From positions 1 to 24,703 of the IMG/VR virus record IMGVR_UViG_3300032291_001844: a DNA stretch of 24,703 nucleotides, one strand, 5' to 3'. The DNA is from a virus. Positions 7,315-14,734 of this stretch are shown one piece after another. The notes below the pieces were generated by a model that searched no databases, was not told the origin of the DNA, and saw only the letters and a list, made by a program, of their open reading frames with translations. A program made the position numbers and the translations under genes. Numbering within the stretch: the first letter of the stretch is position 1; the number at the start of each line of letters is the position of its first letter.

Positions 7315-8415
7315 TTATAGCTCTGGTAAGTCATCATACTCAACATTTTCGCCCATGACTCCGATCACATAATTTGTTGATTCGTTTTCTTGTAAGGCTG
7401 TCTGTTTCTTGCTGGTGTCGCTGTGTTTGTTGAACCAAGGTATAGGTGTGGTTTTGGGTGCAGGGTTACTGTACTTAATACCAATTTCTTTTAGTGCGCC
7501 TACTGCTGTGTAGTCTACAAACTCTTTTAAGATAGCAGCGTTAAGTCCAATTACTGGACCTAGCTTAAACAAGTAGTCTGCCCAGGCTTTTTCTTCACCT
7601 ATGACATCAAGATACATTTGATAAACTTCAGCTTCACATTCTGCTTTGATATCTGCAAAACGTGGATCTTCTTTGACTACCTGATTAATCAAGAAAGCAG
7701 TCCATTCTTTATGTAATAACTCATCTTGTAAAATAAGACTAATAATGTTGCCGTTGCCAATAAAGATCTTATTCTCAACCATAGCAAGGCTTGTGGCAAA
7801 TGATACCATAAATCGGAATGCTTCTAAACCATAACTTGCGTGTAGAGCAAGCCATATAGCTTTGATATGATCCCTCTCATCTATCTTATTGCCCATTTCT
7901 TTACGACAGTTGATCACATGTAACTTATCATAATAGTTGCCAATGTTACTGGCCATGCCTACAATTTCTTGTGTATCATGTATAGTGTTGAATACATCTT
8001 TGGGCACGTTGTAGATATTACGGATAATATGGCTATAACTCTTGCTATGGATATTGGTTTCAAAGAAACTCCAATTACTGATAAGTGCTTCTAGTTCTGG
8101 CAGACTCACCACCGGCCCAAATACTTGATTAGGAGCACGACCTTGTAGGCTATCTAAAGCTGTCTGGCGCAGTAAATTACTGGTAAAGATATGTTTAACT
8201 GCATCGCTGGCATCTTTGAAATCTTGACTATCTTTGGTTAAACTAACTTCTTCTGGTTGCCAAAAGAAGCCTCTAGCAGTGGCTTCAAAGTTAGCAATCT
8301 TGTTATATTTTACTTCTTCAAAACGTTGGATAGTTACAGGCCCTGCTGGATCCAGAAACATCTTACGTTGTAGATAGTTTGTTTTAGTTGATAAATTGTA
8401 TTGTTCTTTACTCAT
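7315..8415 (-). CDS. nrdB: Ribonucleotide reductase class I beta subunit
   Basis: The 366-residue protein is the radical-generating diiron subunit. Ligands aligned with E. coli are Asp88, Glu119, His123, Glu198, Glu232 and His235, with radical Tyr127 in SKSYSH. Oddly, the first Glu and His are spaced ExxxH (ETNIH) rather than the usual ExxH; the offset to E. coli numbering rises from 4 to 5 exactly here, so one residue is inserted. All ligands are still present. The acidic C-terminal tail ending DDLPEL fits the NrdA-docking peptide. The start overlaps the nrdA stop in ATGA, so the two subunits are translated together. It acts in the cytoplasm to make deoxynucleotides for replication. Confidence 0.96.
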   Translation of the reverse strand: MSKEQYNLSTKTNYLQRKMFLDPAGPVTIQRFEEVKYNKIANFEATARGFFWQPEEVSLTKDSQDFKDASDAVKHIFTSNLLRQTALDSLQGRAPNQVFGPVVSLPELEALISNWSFFETNIHSKSYSHIIRNIYNVPKDVFNTIHDTQEIVGMASNIGNYYDKLHVINCRKEMGNKIDERDHIKAIWLALHASYGLEAFRFMVSFATSLAMVENKIFIGNGNIISLILQDELLHKEWTAFLINQVVKEDPRFADIKAECEAEVYQMYLDVIGEEKAWADYLFKLGPVIGLNAAILKEFVDYTAVGALKEIGIKYSNPAPKTTPIPWFNKHSDTSKKQTALQENESTNYVIGVMGENVEYDDLPEL

Positions 8416-10733
8416 AGTTTACATGCCTCGCAATCGTCATCGGTTTCATCTGGTTGTGCCGCTAATGTTGGTGCAATTTCTGCATCTGCTTTTGCACCTT
8501 GTTTATTGATCAGGCTGTAGTAGAATGTCTTGATCCCCCAAGCATGTGCCTGCATTAAGTTTTTAGCAATCAGTGTACTTGGAACTTTACGATCAGCCCA
8601 ATGTGCCGGATTGTAGAAAGTGTTTGTACTAATACTTTGATCTACATAAGCCGCTAGCACTGCTGCTGTTTTTAAATACCCATCGCAGTCAGTTTGTTCC
8701 CACATCAATTGATATTTATTTTTTAATTTATTATACTCCGGTACTACTTGTATAAAGCTACCTGCTTTTGATTCTTTAACAGATATTAAACTCATTGGCA
8801 TTTCAATACCGTTAGTTGAGTTAATTACCACACTACTACTTTCAACAGGAGCGATAGCCATTAATGTAGCATTACGTACACCATAGCTTCGCATGTCGCT
8901 ACGTAGTTGTTCCCAATCTAATTCACGTGTTGGAGTAAAGTCTGCTAGTTTGTTTACACCTCGAGCACGGTTTTCCCAAGGAAAATATCCTTTACCGTAG
9001 CGTGTATGCTCACTGTGTAAGCAAGCTCCACGTTCTTTAGCAAGTTCTACTGTAGCTTCTGTTAAGTAGAAGGCCTGATGTTCCATCCATGTCTTAACTT
9101 CTTGTAGTGCGTCTTTCTCACCATAGCGTAGATTCTTTTTAGCATGCCAATAAGCAAGATTGGTAATACCAATGCCTAGTGGCTGTATTTCATCATTACT
9201 TAATTTACTTTGTATGCTTAGGAAATCTTGGTAATCTAAAATATTACACAGACTACGTTGTAAAATTCTGCAAGCACGTTTCATGTCTTCTGGATTGCGG
9301 AAAGCACCCCAATTTATACTACCTAATGTACACAGGGCAATGCGACCAGAGGCGTCATCTAAGCGTTTGAAACTCTTAGTGGGTAGTAAAATCTCGCAAC
9401 ACAGATTACTTTGATAGATGGTATGATAGTCAGGATCAAATGGTCCTTGTTTCATCACGTTGTCGATAAACACAAGATAGATACGTCCTGTGTCAGTACG
9501 TTCTTTTAAGATGCCACCTTTGAATACTTCTTCCGCACTTAATACTTTCTTACGCAAACCTTTTTGCCGTTCATACTTAACGTACAACTCTTCGAACAGT
9601 TTTGTATCTTTATAAAACGCTTCATACAAATCAGGAACTTCGTTAGGATCAAAGAATGTAATATTTTCTTTGTTCTTAAAACGTCTCCAGAACATAGCGT
9701 TTAATACCACACCATAGTCCATATGACGCACACGTGTTTCTTCTGTGCCTTGATTGTTCTTTAATACGATCAAATCATCAAATTGATGATGCCATATAGG
9801 ATAGAATACTGTAGCACTTGCATTGCGTATTCCACCTTGACTGCAACTACGTAAGTCCCCAAACCATTTCTTAAGGAAGGGGATCATGCCAGTGTGCATG
9901 ATTTCCCCGCCTCGTATAGGACTCCCCAAAGGGCGCAAACGACCTATCTCTAGACCAATACCAGCACGCTTGCTGGCATACTTGGCCATCATCTCTCCTG
10001 ATGCAAAGATACTATCTAAGTCATCATCACTTTTAATCAGCACACAACTGCTGAATTGTTTTGTAGGGGTACCTAGGCCAGCGAGCACTGGAGTGGCGAG
10101 TGTGAACAATCCGTCACTGGCGCAGGTATAGTAATCTTTAATATATTTTAATCTTTGACTGGGATTCTCTTTGTGAAACACAGTTGCGGCTGCCACCATA
10201 TATCGAACCTGTGGTGTTTCGTAAATTTGTTTTGTACTACGATTTTTAACTAGATACTTTTCAATCAGCTGTTCAATCGCCGCATAACTATAGTCTTCAT
10301 CTTTAGCATGATCAATAAGTTCTTCCATCTTGTTCCACTCTTCTTCTGTGTACCAAGATAATAATTCTTCAGTATACAAGCCTGTGGCTACGTTTGTTTT
10401 TACGATTTCGTATAAGTGAGGAACTTGATAGTCACCGTAGATGTCTTTGCGTAACATGCTTAGGCGTTGTTTGCCTGCTACAAATTGATAATTGGTGTGT
10501 CCAACATCTGGATTGTGTTCTACGTCAATTAGGTCAACAATGGCACGTAGGGTGATTTCATCAATTTCACGTGTGCTAATACCATCATAGAAATGCGGTT
10601 GTGCTTTGATCTCAATCATACTCTGACTAACGTCAGCTACGCCCTGACAAACTTTTGCTACCTGGGCTTGCCATTTTGTAAGATCCAATGGTACGATCGC
10701 ACCACTGCGTTTTTTAACTTGAATATTGCTCAC
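8412..10733 (-). CDS. nrdA: Ribonucleotide reductase class I alpha subunit
   Basis: The 773-residue catalytic subunit reduces ribonucleoside diphosphates. An N-terminal ATP-cone (about residues 1-90, starting IQVKKRSGAIVPLD) predicts allosteric activity control by ATP/dATP. Active-site residues are visible: Cys230 in SSCVLI and Cys468 in ALCTLGS as the redox pair, and Asn443, Cys445 and Glu447 in SNLCCEI. The radical-transfer tyrosine pair is in TFYYSL near the C-terminus, and the tail CEACKL supplies the re-reduction cysteines (CxxC, shorter than the E. coli spacing). The start is GTG at 10733 with an AGAGG site upstream. No intein or split is seen. It is followed by nrdB and glutaredoxin. 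Confidence 0.96.
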   Translation of the reverse strand: MSNIQVKKRSGAIVPLDLTKWQAQVAKVCQGVADVSQSMIEIKAQPHFYDGISTREIDEITLRAIVDLIDVEHNPDVGHTNYQFVAGKQRLSMLRKDIYGDYQVPHLYEIVKTNVATGLYTEELLSWYTEEEWNKMEELIDHAKDEDYSYAAIEQLIEKYLVKNRSTKQIYETPQVRYMVAAATVFHKENPSQRLKYIKDYYTCASDGLFTLATPVLAGLGTPTKQFSSCVLIKSDDDLDSIFASGEMMAKYASKRAGIGLEIGRLRPLGSPIRGGEIMHTGMIPFLKKWFGDLRSCSQGGIRNASATVFYPIWHHQFDDLIVLKNNQGTEETRVRHMDYGVVLNAMFWRRFKNKENITFFDPNEVPDLYEAFYKDTKLFEELYVKYERQKGLRKKVLSAEEVFKGGILKERTDTGRIYLVFIDNVMKQGPFDPDYHTIYQSNLCCEILLPTKSFKRLDDASGRIALCTLGSINWGAFRNPEDMKRACRILQRSLCNILDYQDFLSIQSKLSNDEIQPLGIGITNLAYWHAKKNLRYGEKDALQEVKTWMEHQAFYLTEATVELAKERGACLHSEHTRYGKGYFPWENRARGVNKLADFTPTRELDWEQLRSDMRSYGVRNATLMAIAPVESSSVVINSTNGIEMPMSLISVKESKAGSFIQVVPEYNKLKNKYQLMWEQTDCDGYLKTAAVLAAYVDQSISTNTFYNPAHWADRKVPSTLIAKNLMQAHAWGIKTFYYSLINKQGAKADAEIAPTLAAQPDETDDDCEACKL

Positions 10734-10747
10734 TTGATGCCTCTTGT

Positions 10748-11209
10748 TTAGTATTTGTCTAACTGTAAATCTGTGCTTGAATATCGATACAATAGCTGTA
10801 ATTGCTTTTCTTCTACTTGTTCTGTATTTACTATTTCGTAGGGCCAGTAATTAAGAACATATTTTCCTTGATCCATGTATACTACGGCGTAGCGTTCTTT
10901 ATCCTTGTAATCGTAGTAAACACGTAGTTCTAAGTCTTTGGTTCTGTGACTGGTAAAGTATATAGTATACAGGATTCCTAAGGCTTTTGCAACATTACAG
11001 TAATAATTTTCAGACAATAATGTCCAAGGGTCCGGCCACGTGTGTGGTTCGCTGGGATCCAAATAATAGGTTACGTATGGAGCAGTGCTCCACATTTTGT
11101 TAAGTTCTTGAATTGCTTGATCTAATGGTAAATGACTGAGTTTGTTGCGGAAGTCCTTCCACTCTGCCAGCCTATCATTAACCCGCAGATTCCAAAAATT
11201 TTGCCACAT
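10748..11209 (-). CDS. Conserved phage protein of unknown function
   Basis: The 153-residue product is very rich in Trp and Tyr, with a conserved-looking N-terminus (WNLRVNDRLAEWKDFRNKL) and a centre containing APYVTYYLDP and WPDPWTLLSENYYCNVAK. I remember this arrangement from T4-like marine phages, where it carries no known function. No catalytic motif, signal or membrane segment is seen. It begins 2 bases after the fibre-like gene ends and lies just upstream of nrdA, so it may be transcribed with either group. Confidence that the gene is real is high; confidence in any function is nil. Confidence 0.8.
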   Translation of the reverse strand: MWQNFWNLRVNDRLAEWKDFRNKLSHLPLDQAIQELNKMWSTAPYVTYYLDPSEPHTWPDPWTLLSENYYCNVAKALGILYTIYFTSHRTKDLELRVYYDYKDKERYAVVYMDQGKYVLNYWPYEIVNTEQVEEKQLQLLYRYSSTDLQLDKY

Positions 11210-11211
11210 GA

Positions 11212-11811
11212 TTAAGCAAACGTTCTAATTGAATAATATGTTAAATAAGCTGGATATGTAGTATTTGTTGAAGTATAGTAAATAGCAGCGGTATTGCCAC
11301 TACTGCCAACTACACTTAATACTATTCCAGTTTCAGCAGTTTCAGTATAATCATCTTGATAAGAAACAACACCGTTTAAATTTGTACTTGAAATAGTACC
11401 AACCCTATAACTAGTAGCCAAAGCATTAGCAGTGGCTCTAGAAATACTATAATCAATTATACTTCTTTGAGTTGGTAGGGCTATGTTAGCTGATGATGCT
11501 ACACTGTTATTATTTGCCAAGGCAGAAGTAACTGGTGCACCAATAGCTGCTTCTAGATTTGCGACATTGCCTTGTAGAATAGTAATCTCTGATATAATGA
11601 TGCCAATATTAGCTAGAGCAGCACCAATTGGACTATAGATAGTAAGAATTTCTGTATTACCAATTTCTGGGGCGCCTTCAGTCAGCGTACCATTACCAAT
11701 GAACAGTCGACGTTCGTCAATACTCCAACCCAATTCCCCACTGGCTAATTGTGGAATGTCTTCCCCGTAACCACGTCTTACCTGAATTTTTGAAATTTGT
11801 ATTACAGCCAT
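11212..11811 (-). CDS. Fibre-like virion protein
   Basis: The 199-residue product opens with VRRGYGEDIPQLASGELGW and then DERRLFIGNGT, the N-terminal signature seen in many phage tail fibre and head fibre proteins, where this short beta segment precedes a trimeric coiled coil. A heptad-like stretch follows (ISEITILQGNVANLEAAIG, about residues 90-110), and the rest is rich in Ser, Thr, Asn and Ala, as in fibre shafts. It has no enzymatic motif. A late-promoter-like box lies 25 bases upstream and an AAGG site precedes the ATG, which fits late expression of a structural gene. Which virion part carries it cannot be told. Confidence 0.72.
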   Translation of the reverse strand: MAVIQISKIQVRRGYGEDIPQLASGELGWSIDERRLFIGNGTLTEGAPEIGNTEILTIYSPIGAALANIGIIISEITILQGNVANLEAAIGAPVTSALANNNSVASSANIALPTQRSIIDYSISRATANALATSYRVGTISSTNLNGVVSYQDDYTETAETGIVLSVVGSSGNTAAIYYTSTNTTYPAYLTYYSIRTFA

Positions 11812-11835
11812 GTCAGCACCTTAATTCGTTATCTA

Positions 11836-11845
11836 GTATTTATGC
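11836..11845 (-). promoter_or_regulatory. Late-promoter-like box before the fibre-like gene
   Basis: On the minus strand the sequence is GCATAAATAC, matching the T4-type late core. It straddles the stop codon of the upstream exonuclease gene and lies 25 bases before the start of the fibre-like gene, with an AAGG ribosome site between. The same CTAGTATTTA string (plus strand) recurs at 14333. Confidence 0.5.
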
Positions 11846-12553
11846 TAACTTATAATACTGCTCTACTCTGTTAAACCAACGGTCCATCCATATTGTCCAT
11901 TCATTGCCGCTTACCGTCCACGTTTGAAATTCTGGTTTAGTAAAGCCACCCTCTGTTAGTGTTTTAGGTGCCACAGCCATTAAGATCACGCCCTGACGTA
12001 TATCAGTACCATGAACTTCGTTATGAGCGGCAGCATAGGCGCATAATTGAAGGAAATAGTCTTCAATCCACTCGGTTTTCTTGGGTTTATTAGTCTGTTT
12101 ATAGTCGATAATTGCCGGAGCACCCTTGTATACTCCACAGGCATCCGTTGTGCCTGCATACAAGCCTGGAACGTATAACGGCACTTCAATACCCCATACT
12201 TCATCTACGTGTTTTAACCCATGTTCTACAATTTCCTGCGCCATGGCGTAGCTTTGTTGACTGTTTGGATTAGTACCGGGCTGGCCCATTTCACGATTGT
12301 TGCGCACATAGTCTTCTAACCATTTGTGCATGCGTGTTCCGCGACTTGCGGCTTCTGTGGTAATTTCTTGTGCCTTGGCTTCGCCCACTGATTTTCGCCA
12401 ATTAGCCAGTGCATCACGTTTCTCCTGTGGTTTGGTACGATCTAATATTGTAGTAACGCTAGGAACACGTGATCCATCTGGTAAGGTATAAAGACGTTTA
12501 CCTTCTACTGTGTCACGATTAATGGGGGTATAGTTGTATTTTTGTATAAGCAT
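11840..12553 (-). CDS. PD-(D/E)XK exonuclease (Cas4/RecB-like)
   Basis: The 237-residue protein has the RecB-type nuclease motifs: RGTRMHKWLED with His76, GTTDACG with Asp137, IIDYKQTNK with Asp150 and Lys152 (the D-x-K pair), and the trailing QLCAY with Gln169 and Tyr173. Such exonucleases are common in T4-like phages of aquatic bacteria and act in recombination or host DNA breakdown. I see no four-cysteine Fe-S cluster like that of true Cas4, so it is the single-domain RecB-like form. It starts 31 bases after the iscA stop. The start is ATG; the ribosome site is weak. Confidence 0.85.
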   Translation of the reverse strand: MLIQKYNYTPINRDTVEGKRLYTLPDGSRVPSVTTILDRTKPQEKRDALANWRKSVGEAKAQEITTEAASRGTRMHKWLEDYVRNNREMGQPGTNPNSQQSYAMAQEIVEHGLKHVDEVWGIEVPLYVPGLYAGTTDACGVYKGAPAIIDYKQTNKPKKTEWIEDYFLQLCAYAAAHNEVHGTDIRQGVILMAVAPKTLTEGGFTKPEFQTWTVSGNEWTIWMDRWFNRVEQYYKLA

Positions 12554-12558
12554 CTTAC

Positions 12559-12573
12559 TAGTATATATTACTA
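12559..12573. repeat. Short inverted repeat TAGTA-N5-TACTA
   Basis: A perfect 5-base stem with a 5-base spacer fills the spacer between iscA and the exonuclease gene. It resembles the longer AGTATT/AATACT palindromes at 13481 and 14333. On its own it is weak evidence for an operator. Confidence 0.3.
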
Positions 12574-12584
12574 ACTATAAGATG

Positions 12585-12911
12585 TCAAACAGTAAATGAT
12601 TCTCCGCAACCACAACGTGCTTTTTCATTGGGATTAGAAAATTCAAAGCCTTCGTTCAAACCTTTTTTAGCATAATCAATTTCCATACCATGTAAATACA
12701 CCAAATCTTTTTTATTAATTACAAGTGTAACTCCACGGTCTGGTATTTCAAGATCGCCTTCAAACAATTGATCAGCAAATTCTAACATATAAGCAAAACC
12801 ACTACATCCGCTGGTACGCACACCAATACGCATGCCAATTCCTCGGCCGCGATTATATAATGCATCTTGCATGTGTTTAGCGGCACTGGCTGTTAGTGAG
12901 ATCATATCCAT
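12585..12911 (-). CDS. iscA: A-type Fe-S carrier protein
   Basis: The 108-residue protein has the three conserved cysteines of A-type carriers: Cys36 in TSGCSGFAY and Cys100/Cys102 in CGCGESF. The surrounding residues (GLNEGFEFSNPN before the C-terminal pair) are closer to IscA as I remember it than to SufA or ErpA, although the three are hard to separate by eye. It receives Fe-S clusters from a scaffold and hands them to target enzymes. Its ATG shares one base with the stop of the DUF1289 gene, which itself overlaps iscU, so the three are translationally coupled. A cysteine desulfurase (IscS) is absent from the window and would have to come from the host. Confidence 0.9.
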   Translation of the reverse strand: MDMISLTASAAKHMQDALYNRGRGIGMRIGVRTSGCSGFAYMLEFADQLFEGDLEIPDRGVTLVINKKDLVYLHGMEIDYAKKGLNEGFEFSNPNEKARCGCGESFTV

Positions 12912-13087
12912 TATTTAAACCAACCTTTAGCTTTTTTCTCTAGTCTGTTTAATACTGTTTGTTTTTCTTCATCAGTCATATTATACCACTCTACAACTTC
13001 GTCTACTGTGCGACCACAGCCCACGCAGACTTCATTGTCATAGCGGCATACTGATATGCAAGGGCTTTCAATGGGTGATTTCTTCAT
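12911..13087 (-). CDS. DUF1289 small four-cysteine protein
   Basis: This 58-residue gene is easy to miss for its size. It begins MKKSPIESPCISVCRYDNEV and continues with CVGCGRT and EEKQTVLNRLEKKAKGWFK. The cysteines Cys10, Cys14, Cys21 and Cys24 in the order SPCxxxCxxxxxxCxGCGR are the signature of DUF1289, a widespread proteobacterial family predicted to bind a metal or Fe-S cluster. The reading frame runs cleanly from the ATG at 13087 to a TAA at 12911. It overlaps the end of iscU by 20 bases and the iscA start by one base. Its position inside an Fe-S assembly operon supports a role in cluster handling; the function is not established. Confidence 0.88.
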   Translation of the reverse strand: MKKSPIESPCISVCRYDNEVCVGCGRTVDEVVEWYNMTDEEKQTVLNRLEKKAKGWFK

Positions 13088-13457
13088 GTTTCTTTCTATA
13101 GTCTGCTATTGCGCTCTTGATCGCATCTTCTGCAAGCACCGAGCAATGTATCTTGACGGGCGGTAACGCAAGTTCTTCTGCGATATGTGAATTTTTGATG
13201 TCTTGTGCTTCGTCCAGTGTCTTGCCCTTGAGGAGCTCGGTGACAAGGCTACTACTAGCAATAGCACTGCCACAACCATACGTTTTAAATTTGGCATCTG
13301 TTATGATCCCTTCATGTACTTCGATCTGTAGTTTCATCACATCACCGCAGGCTGGTGCACCTACCATACCTGTTCCTACATCTGGACTATCCTTGTCCAA
13401 GGTGCCCACATTACGAGGATTTTCGTAATGATCTAGAACTTTTTCTGAATAAGCCAT
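13068..13457 (-). CDS. iscU: Fe-S cluster assembly scaffold
   Basis: The 129-residue protein carries every IscU hallmark: Cys37 and Asp39 in GAPACGDVM, Cys62 in YGCGSAIASSS, and Cys105 after the HscA-binding motif LPPVK (98-102) with His104. It builds [2Fe-2S] clusters from iron and sulfur delivered by IscS. Length equals that of bacterial IscU and no residue needed for function is missing. The sequence is very like proteobacterial IscU from memory, which suggests capture from a host. A CGGAG ribosome site stands 7 bases before the ATG. Upstream lies a sigma70-like promoter and a palindrome. IscS, HscA, HscB and ferredoxin are not present nearby. Confidence 0.95.
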   Translation of the reverse strand: MAYSEKVLDHYENPRNVGTLDKDSPDVGTGMVGAPACGDVMKLQIEVHEGIITDAKFKTYGCGSAIASSSLVTELLKGKTLDEAQDIKNSHIAEELALPPVKIHCSVLAEDAIKSAIADYRKKHEEITH

Positions 13458-13480
13458 ATATAAACTCCGATAGTATAGTA

Positions 13481-13496
13481 AAATACTACAGTATTT
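13481..13496. repeat. Perfect palindrome AAATACT-AC-AGTATTT
   Basis: Two 7-base arms with a 2-base centre overlap the -10 and the late-type box of the iscU promoter. Half-sites match those of the palindrome at 14333-14349. This may be an operator or merely the consequence of repeated promoter boxes facing each other. Confidence 0.45.
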
Positions 13497-13511
13497 AGTG
13501 TGTTATGTCAA
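13483..13511 (-). promoter_or_regulatory. Promoter region of the Fe-S operon
   Basis: On the minus strand a perfect -35 TTGACA (13506-13511) is followed after 17 bases by TAGTAT (13483-13488), a 4-of-6 match to -10. Between them is CTAAATAC (13491-13498), the late-type box found in other spacers. The two could give early and late expression from one region. The leader of about 25 bases contains the CGGAG site of iscU. Confidence 0.5.
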
Positions 13512-13513
13512 GC

Positions 13514-14332
13514 CTAACGGTAAAATTTAAGTTCTTGCTCTGTTACCAATGGAGGAAAATTAGGTTTTTCTAAATTGGTTTCGTGTTCGCCCAATGCCGT
13601 ATGCCAAGTTAAATCTTGTGGGCAAAATTCGCATTGTGCTATGGGTGTGTCTTTAGTTTTGGCAAAATTTTGTAGGTCTTCTTCACTGCAATCAGCAGAT
13701 AATGGTTTGTAACTATATAACAGCTCACGTTGCCTGTCGTCCAATGTCAATCCAAATTGATTATCAAAATCTGGTAAATTACTCATAGCAGGACATTTAT
13801 ACAACTTGCCTTGATACATAGTATGATCGTGTTTCATGTCACAACTGTTAAAAGCCTTTACAGGGTCGCTGGTATGTAAAACAAAATGATCATCTTGTTT
13901 TATAACTGTGCTTTGGTGAAAAGTGTATGCTTCGATAAATCCTGCACGATGTTTCCAACGCTCACGTATTTCGTCTGCTGTTTTGGGGTCGTGCAGACTA
14001 ACTCCGTATCCAATATTATACTTGCCCCAAAAATCCACGTGTTCTGGTCGCTGATATGTACCGTTAGTCTGTACCATAATGACTGCATTAGGCCATAGTC
14101 TACGTAGATTCATGGCCCATAATTCTAAATCAGGATTAAGCGTTGGCTCGCCACCTATAATAGTTATTCTTGGAAGATCTAATCTTTTAGCCCATGCTTC
14201 ATAGGCGTCGGCATGATCTGCCCACAGTTGATGCCCTTTAAAATTATAGTTGTTAAAGCGATTACAGCCGCGACAGCTGAGATTGCAGACGTTGGTTATA
14301 TAAAATTCTACTACTGGAAATAAACGAATCAT
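13514..14332 (-). CDS. Radical SAM protein with C-terminal cysteine cluster
   Basis: The 272-residue protein has the radical SAM [4Fe-4S] motif CNLSCRGC (Cys16, Cys20, Cys23) and the AdoMet-binding GGEPTLNP (60-67). C-terminal cysteines Cys164, Cys180, Cys215, Cys234 and Cys237 (the last two as CEFC) suggest a SPASM- or twitch-like auxiliary cluster, as in enzymes that modify peptides or other large substrates. The substrate is unknown. It lies directly upstream of the Fe-S assembly operon, from which it could draw clusters. A 17-base palindrome containing a late-type box abuts its ATG, with no Shine-Dalgarno visible. It is not closely related to the two paralogues near the helicase. Confidence 0.85.
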   Translation of the reverse strand: MIRLFPVVEFYITNVCNLSCRGCNRFNNYNFKGHQLWADHADAYEAWAKRLDLPRITIIGGEPTLNPDLELWAMNLRRLWPNAVIMVQTNGTYQRPEHVDFWGKYNIGYGVSLHDPKTADEIRERWKHRAGFIEAYTFHQSTVIKQDDHFVLHTSDPVKAFNSCDMKHDHTMYQGKLYKCPAMSNLPDFDNQFGLTLDDRQRELLYSYKPLSADCSEEDLQNFAKTKDTPIAQCEFCPQDLTWHTALGEHETNLEKPNFPPLVTEQELKFYR

Positions 14333-14349
14333 CTAGTATTTAATACTAG
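14333..14349 (-). promoter_or_regulatory. 17-base palindrome with late-type box abutting a start codon
   Basis: CTAGTATTTAATACTAG is a perfect inverted repeat with a single central base. Read on the minus strand it contains TTAAATACTAG, and the radical SAM ATG follows at once. It also covers the stop codon of the upstream gene. If the box is used as a T4-type late promoter, transcription would begin near or inside the start codon and give a leaderless message. Confidence 0.45.
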
Positions 14350-14732
14350 AATATATCAGCGTCGCGTTTTTTTGCAGCACGTGTAGCCATAGTTGATACT
14401 GTGTCTACTGGTGCATCTGTAGCTTCACCGTCGGGAGTAACTGTGGTCGTAGCTTCATCCTCTGATGATTCATCAGCTGAACGTAGTTCTACATAGTCAG
14501 CGTTGTAATTTTTGATTAGATTTTTTACTGCTGGATTGGTGTCAACAGCGTTGACTAATGCGTCATAGTCAAATGTTCGATCTGTGTTTAGTACTAGATT
14601 GATCAGACTTTTTGTTGAAATTTTTGGTGGAGTTGGTATGTCTTTGTAGCGGTGTTGAATAAGCTCCAGAGCCGTTAGTAAATTAGATTCTGGAGTATTT
14701 GTTGGGCCATGATTGAATTCATGTAAGCGCAC
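14346..14732 (-). CDS. Phage protein of unknown function, late block
   Basis: The 128-residue product begins MRLHEFNHGP and has an alpha-helical N-terminal two-thirds, then an acidic Ser/Thr/Ala-rich tail (from about residue 85) and a basic end. No known domain is recognised. It follows the 227-residue helical protein with a gap of 2 bases and belongs to the same run of late genes. The short MxLxEF start resembles that of several neighbours. It is probably a small virion or prohead component; this is inferred from context only. Confidence 0.7.
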   Translation of the reverse strand: MRLHEFNHGPTNTPESNLLTALELIQHRYKDIPTPPKISTKSLINLVLNTDRTFDYDALVNAVDTNPAVKNLIKNYNADYVELRSADESSEDEATTTVTPDGEATDAPVDTVSTMATRAAKKRDADIF

Positions 14733-14734
14733 GA

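Noticed and set aside
13117-13428. Plus-strand open frame opposite iscU
   Set aside because: IscU is unmistakable on the minus strand; the antisense product has no family features.
12911-13457. iscU as the zinc-type SufU
   Set aside because: The LPPVK chaperone-binding motif and proteobacterial-type residues around all three cysteines fit IscU; SufU has an insertion and lacks LPPVK.
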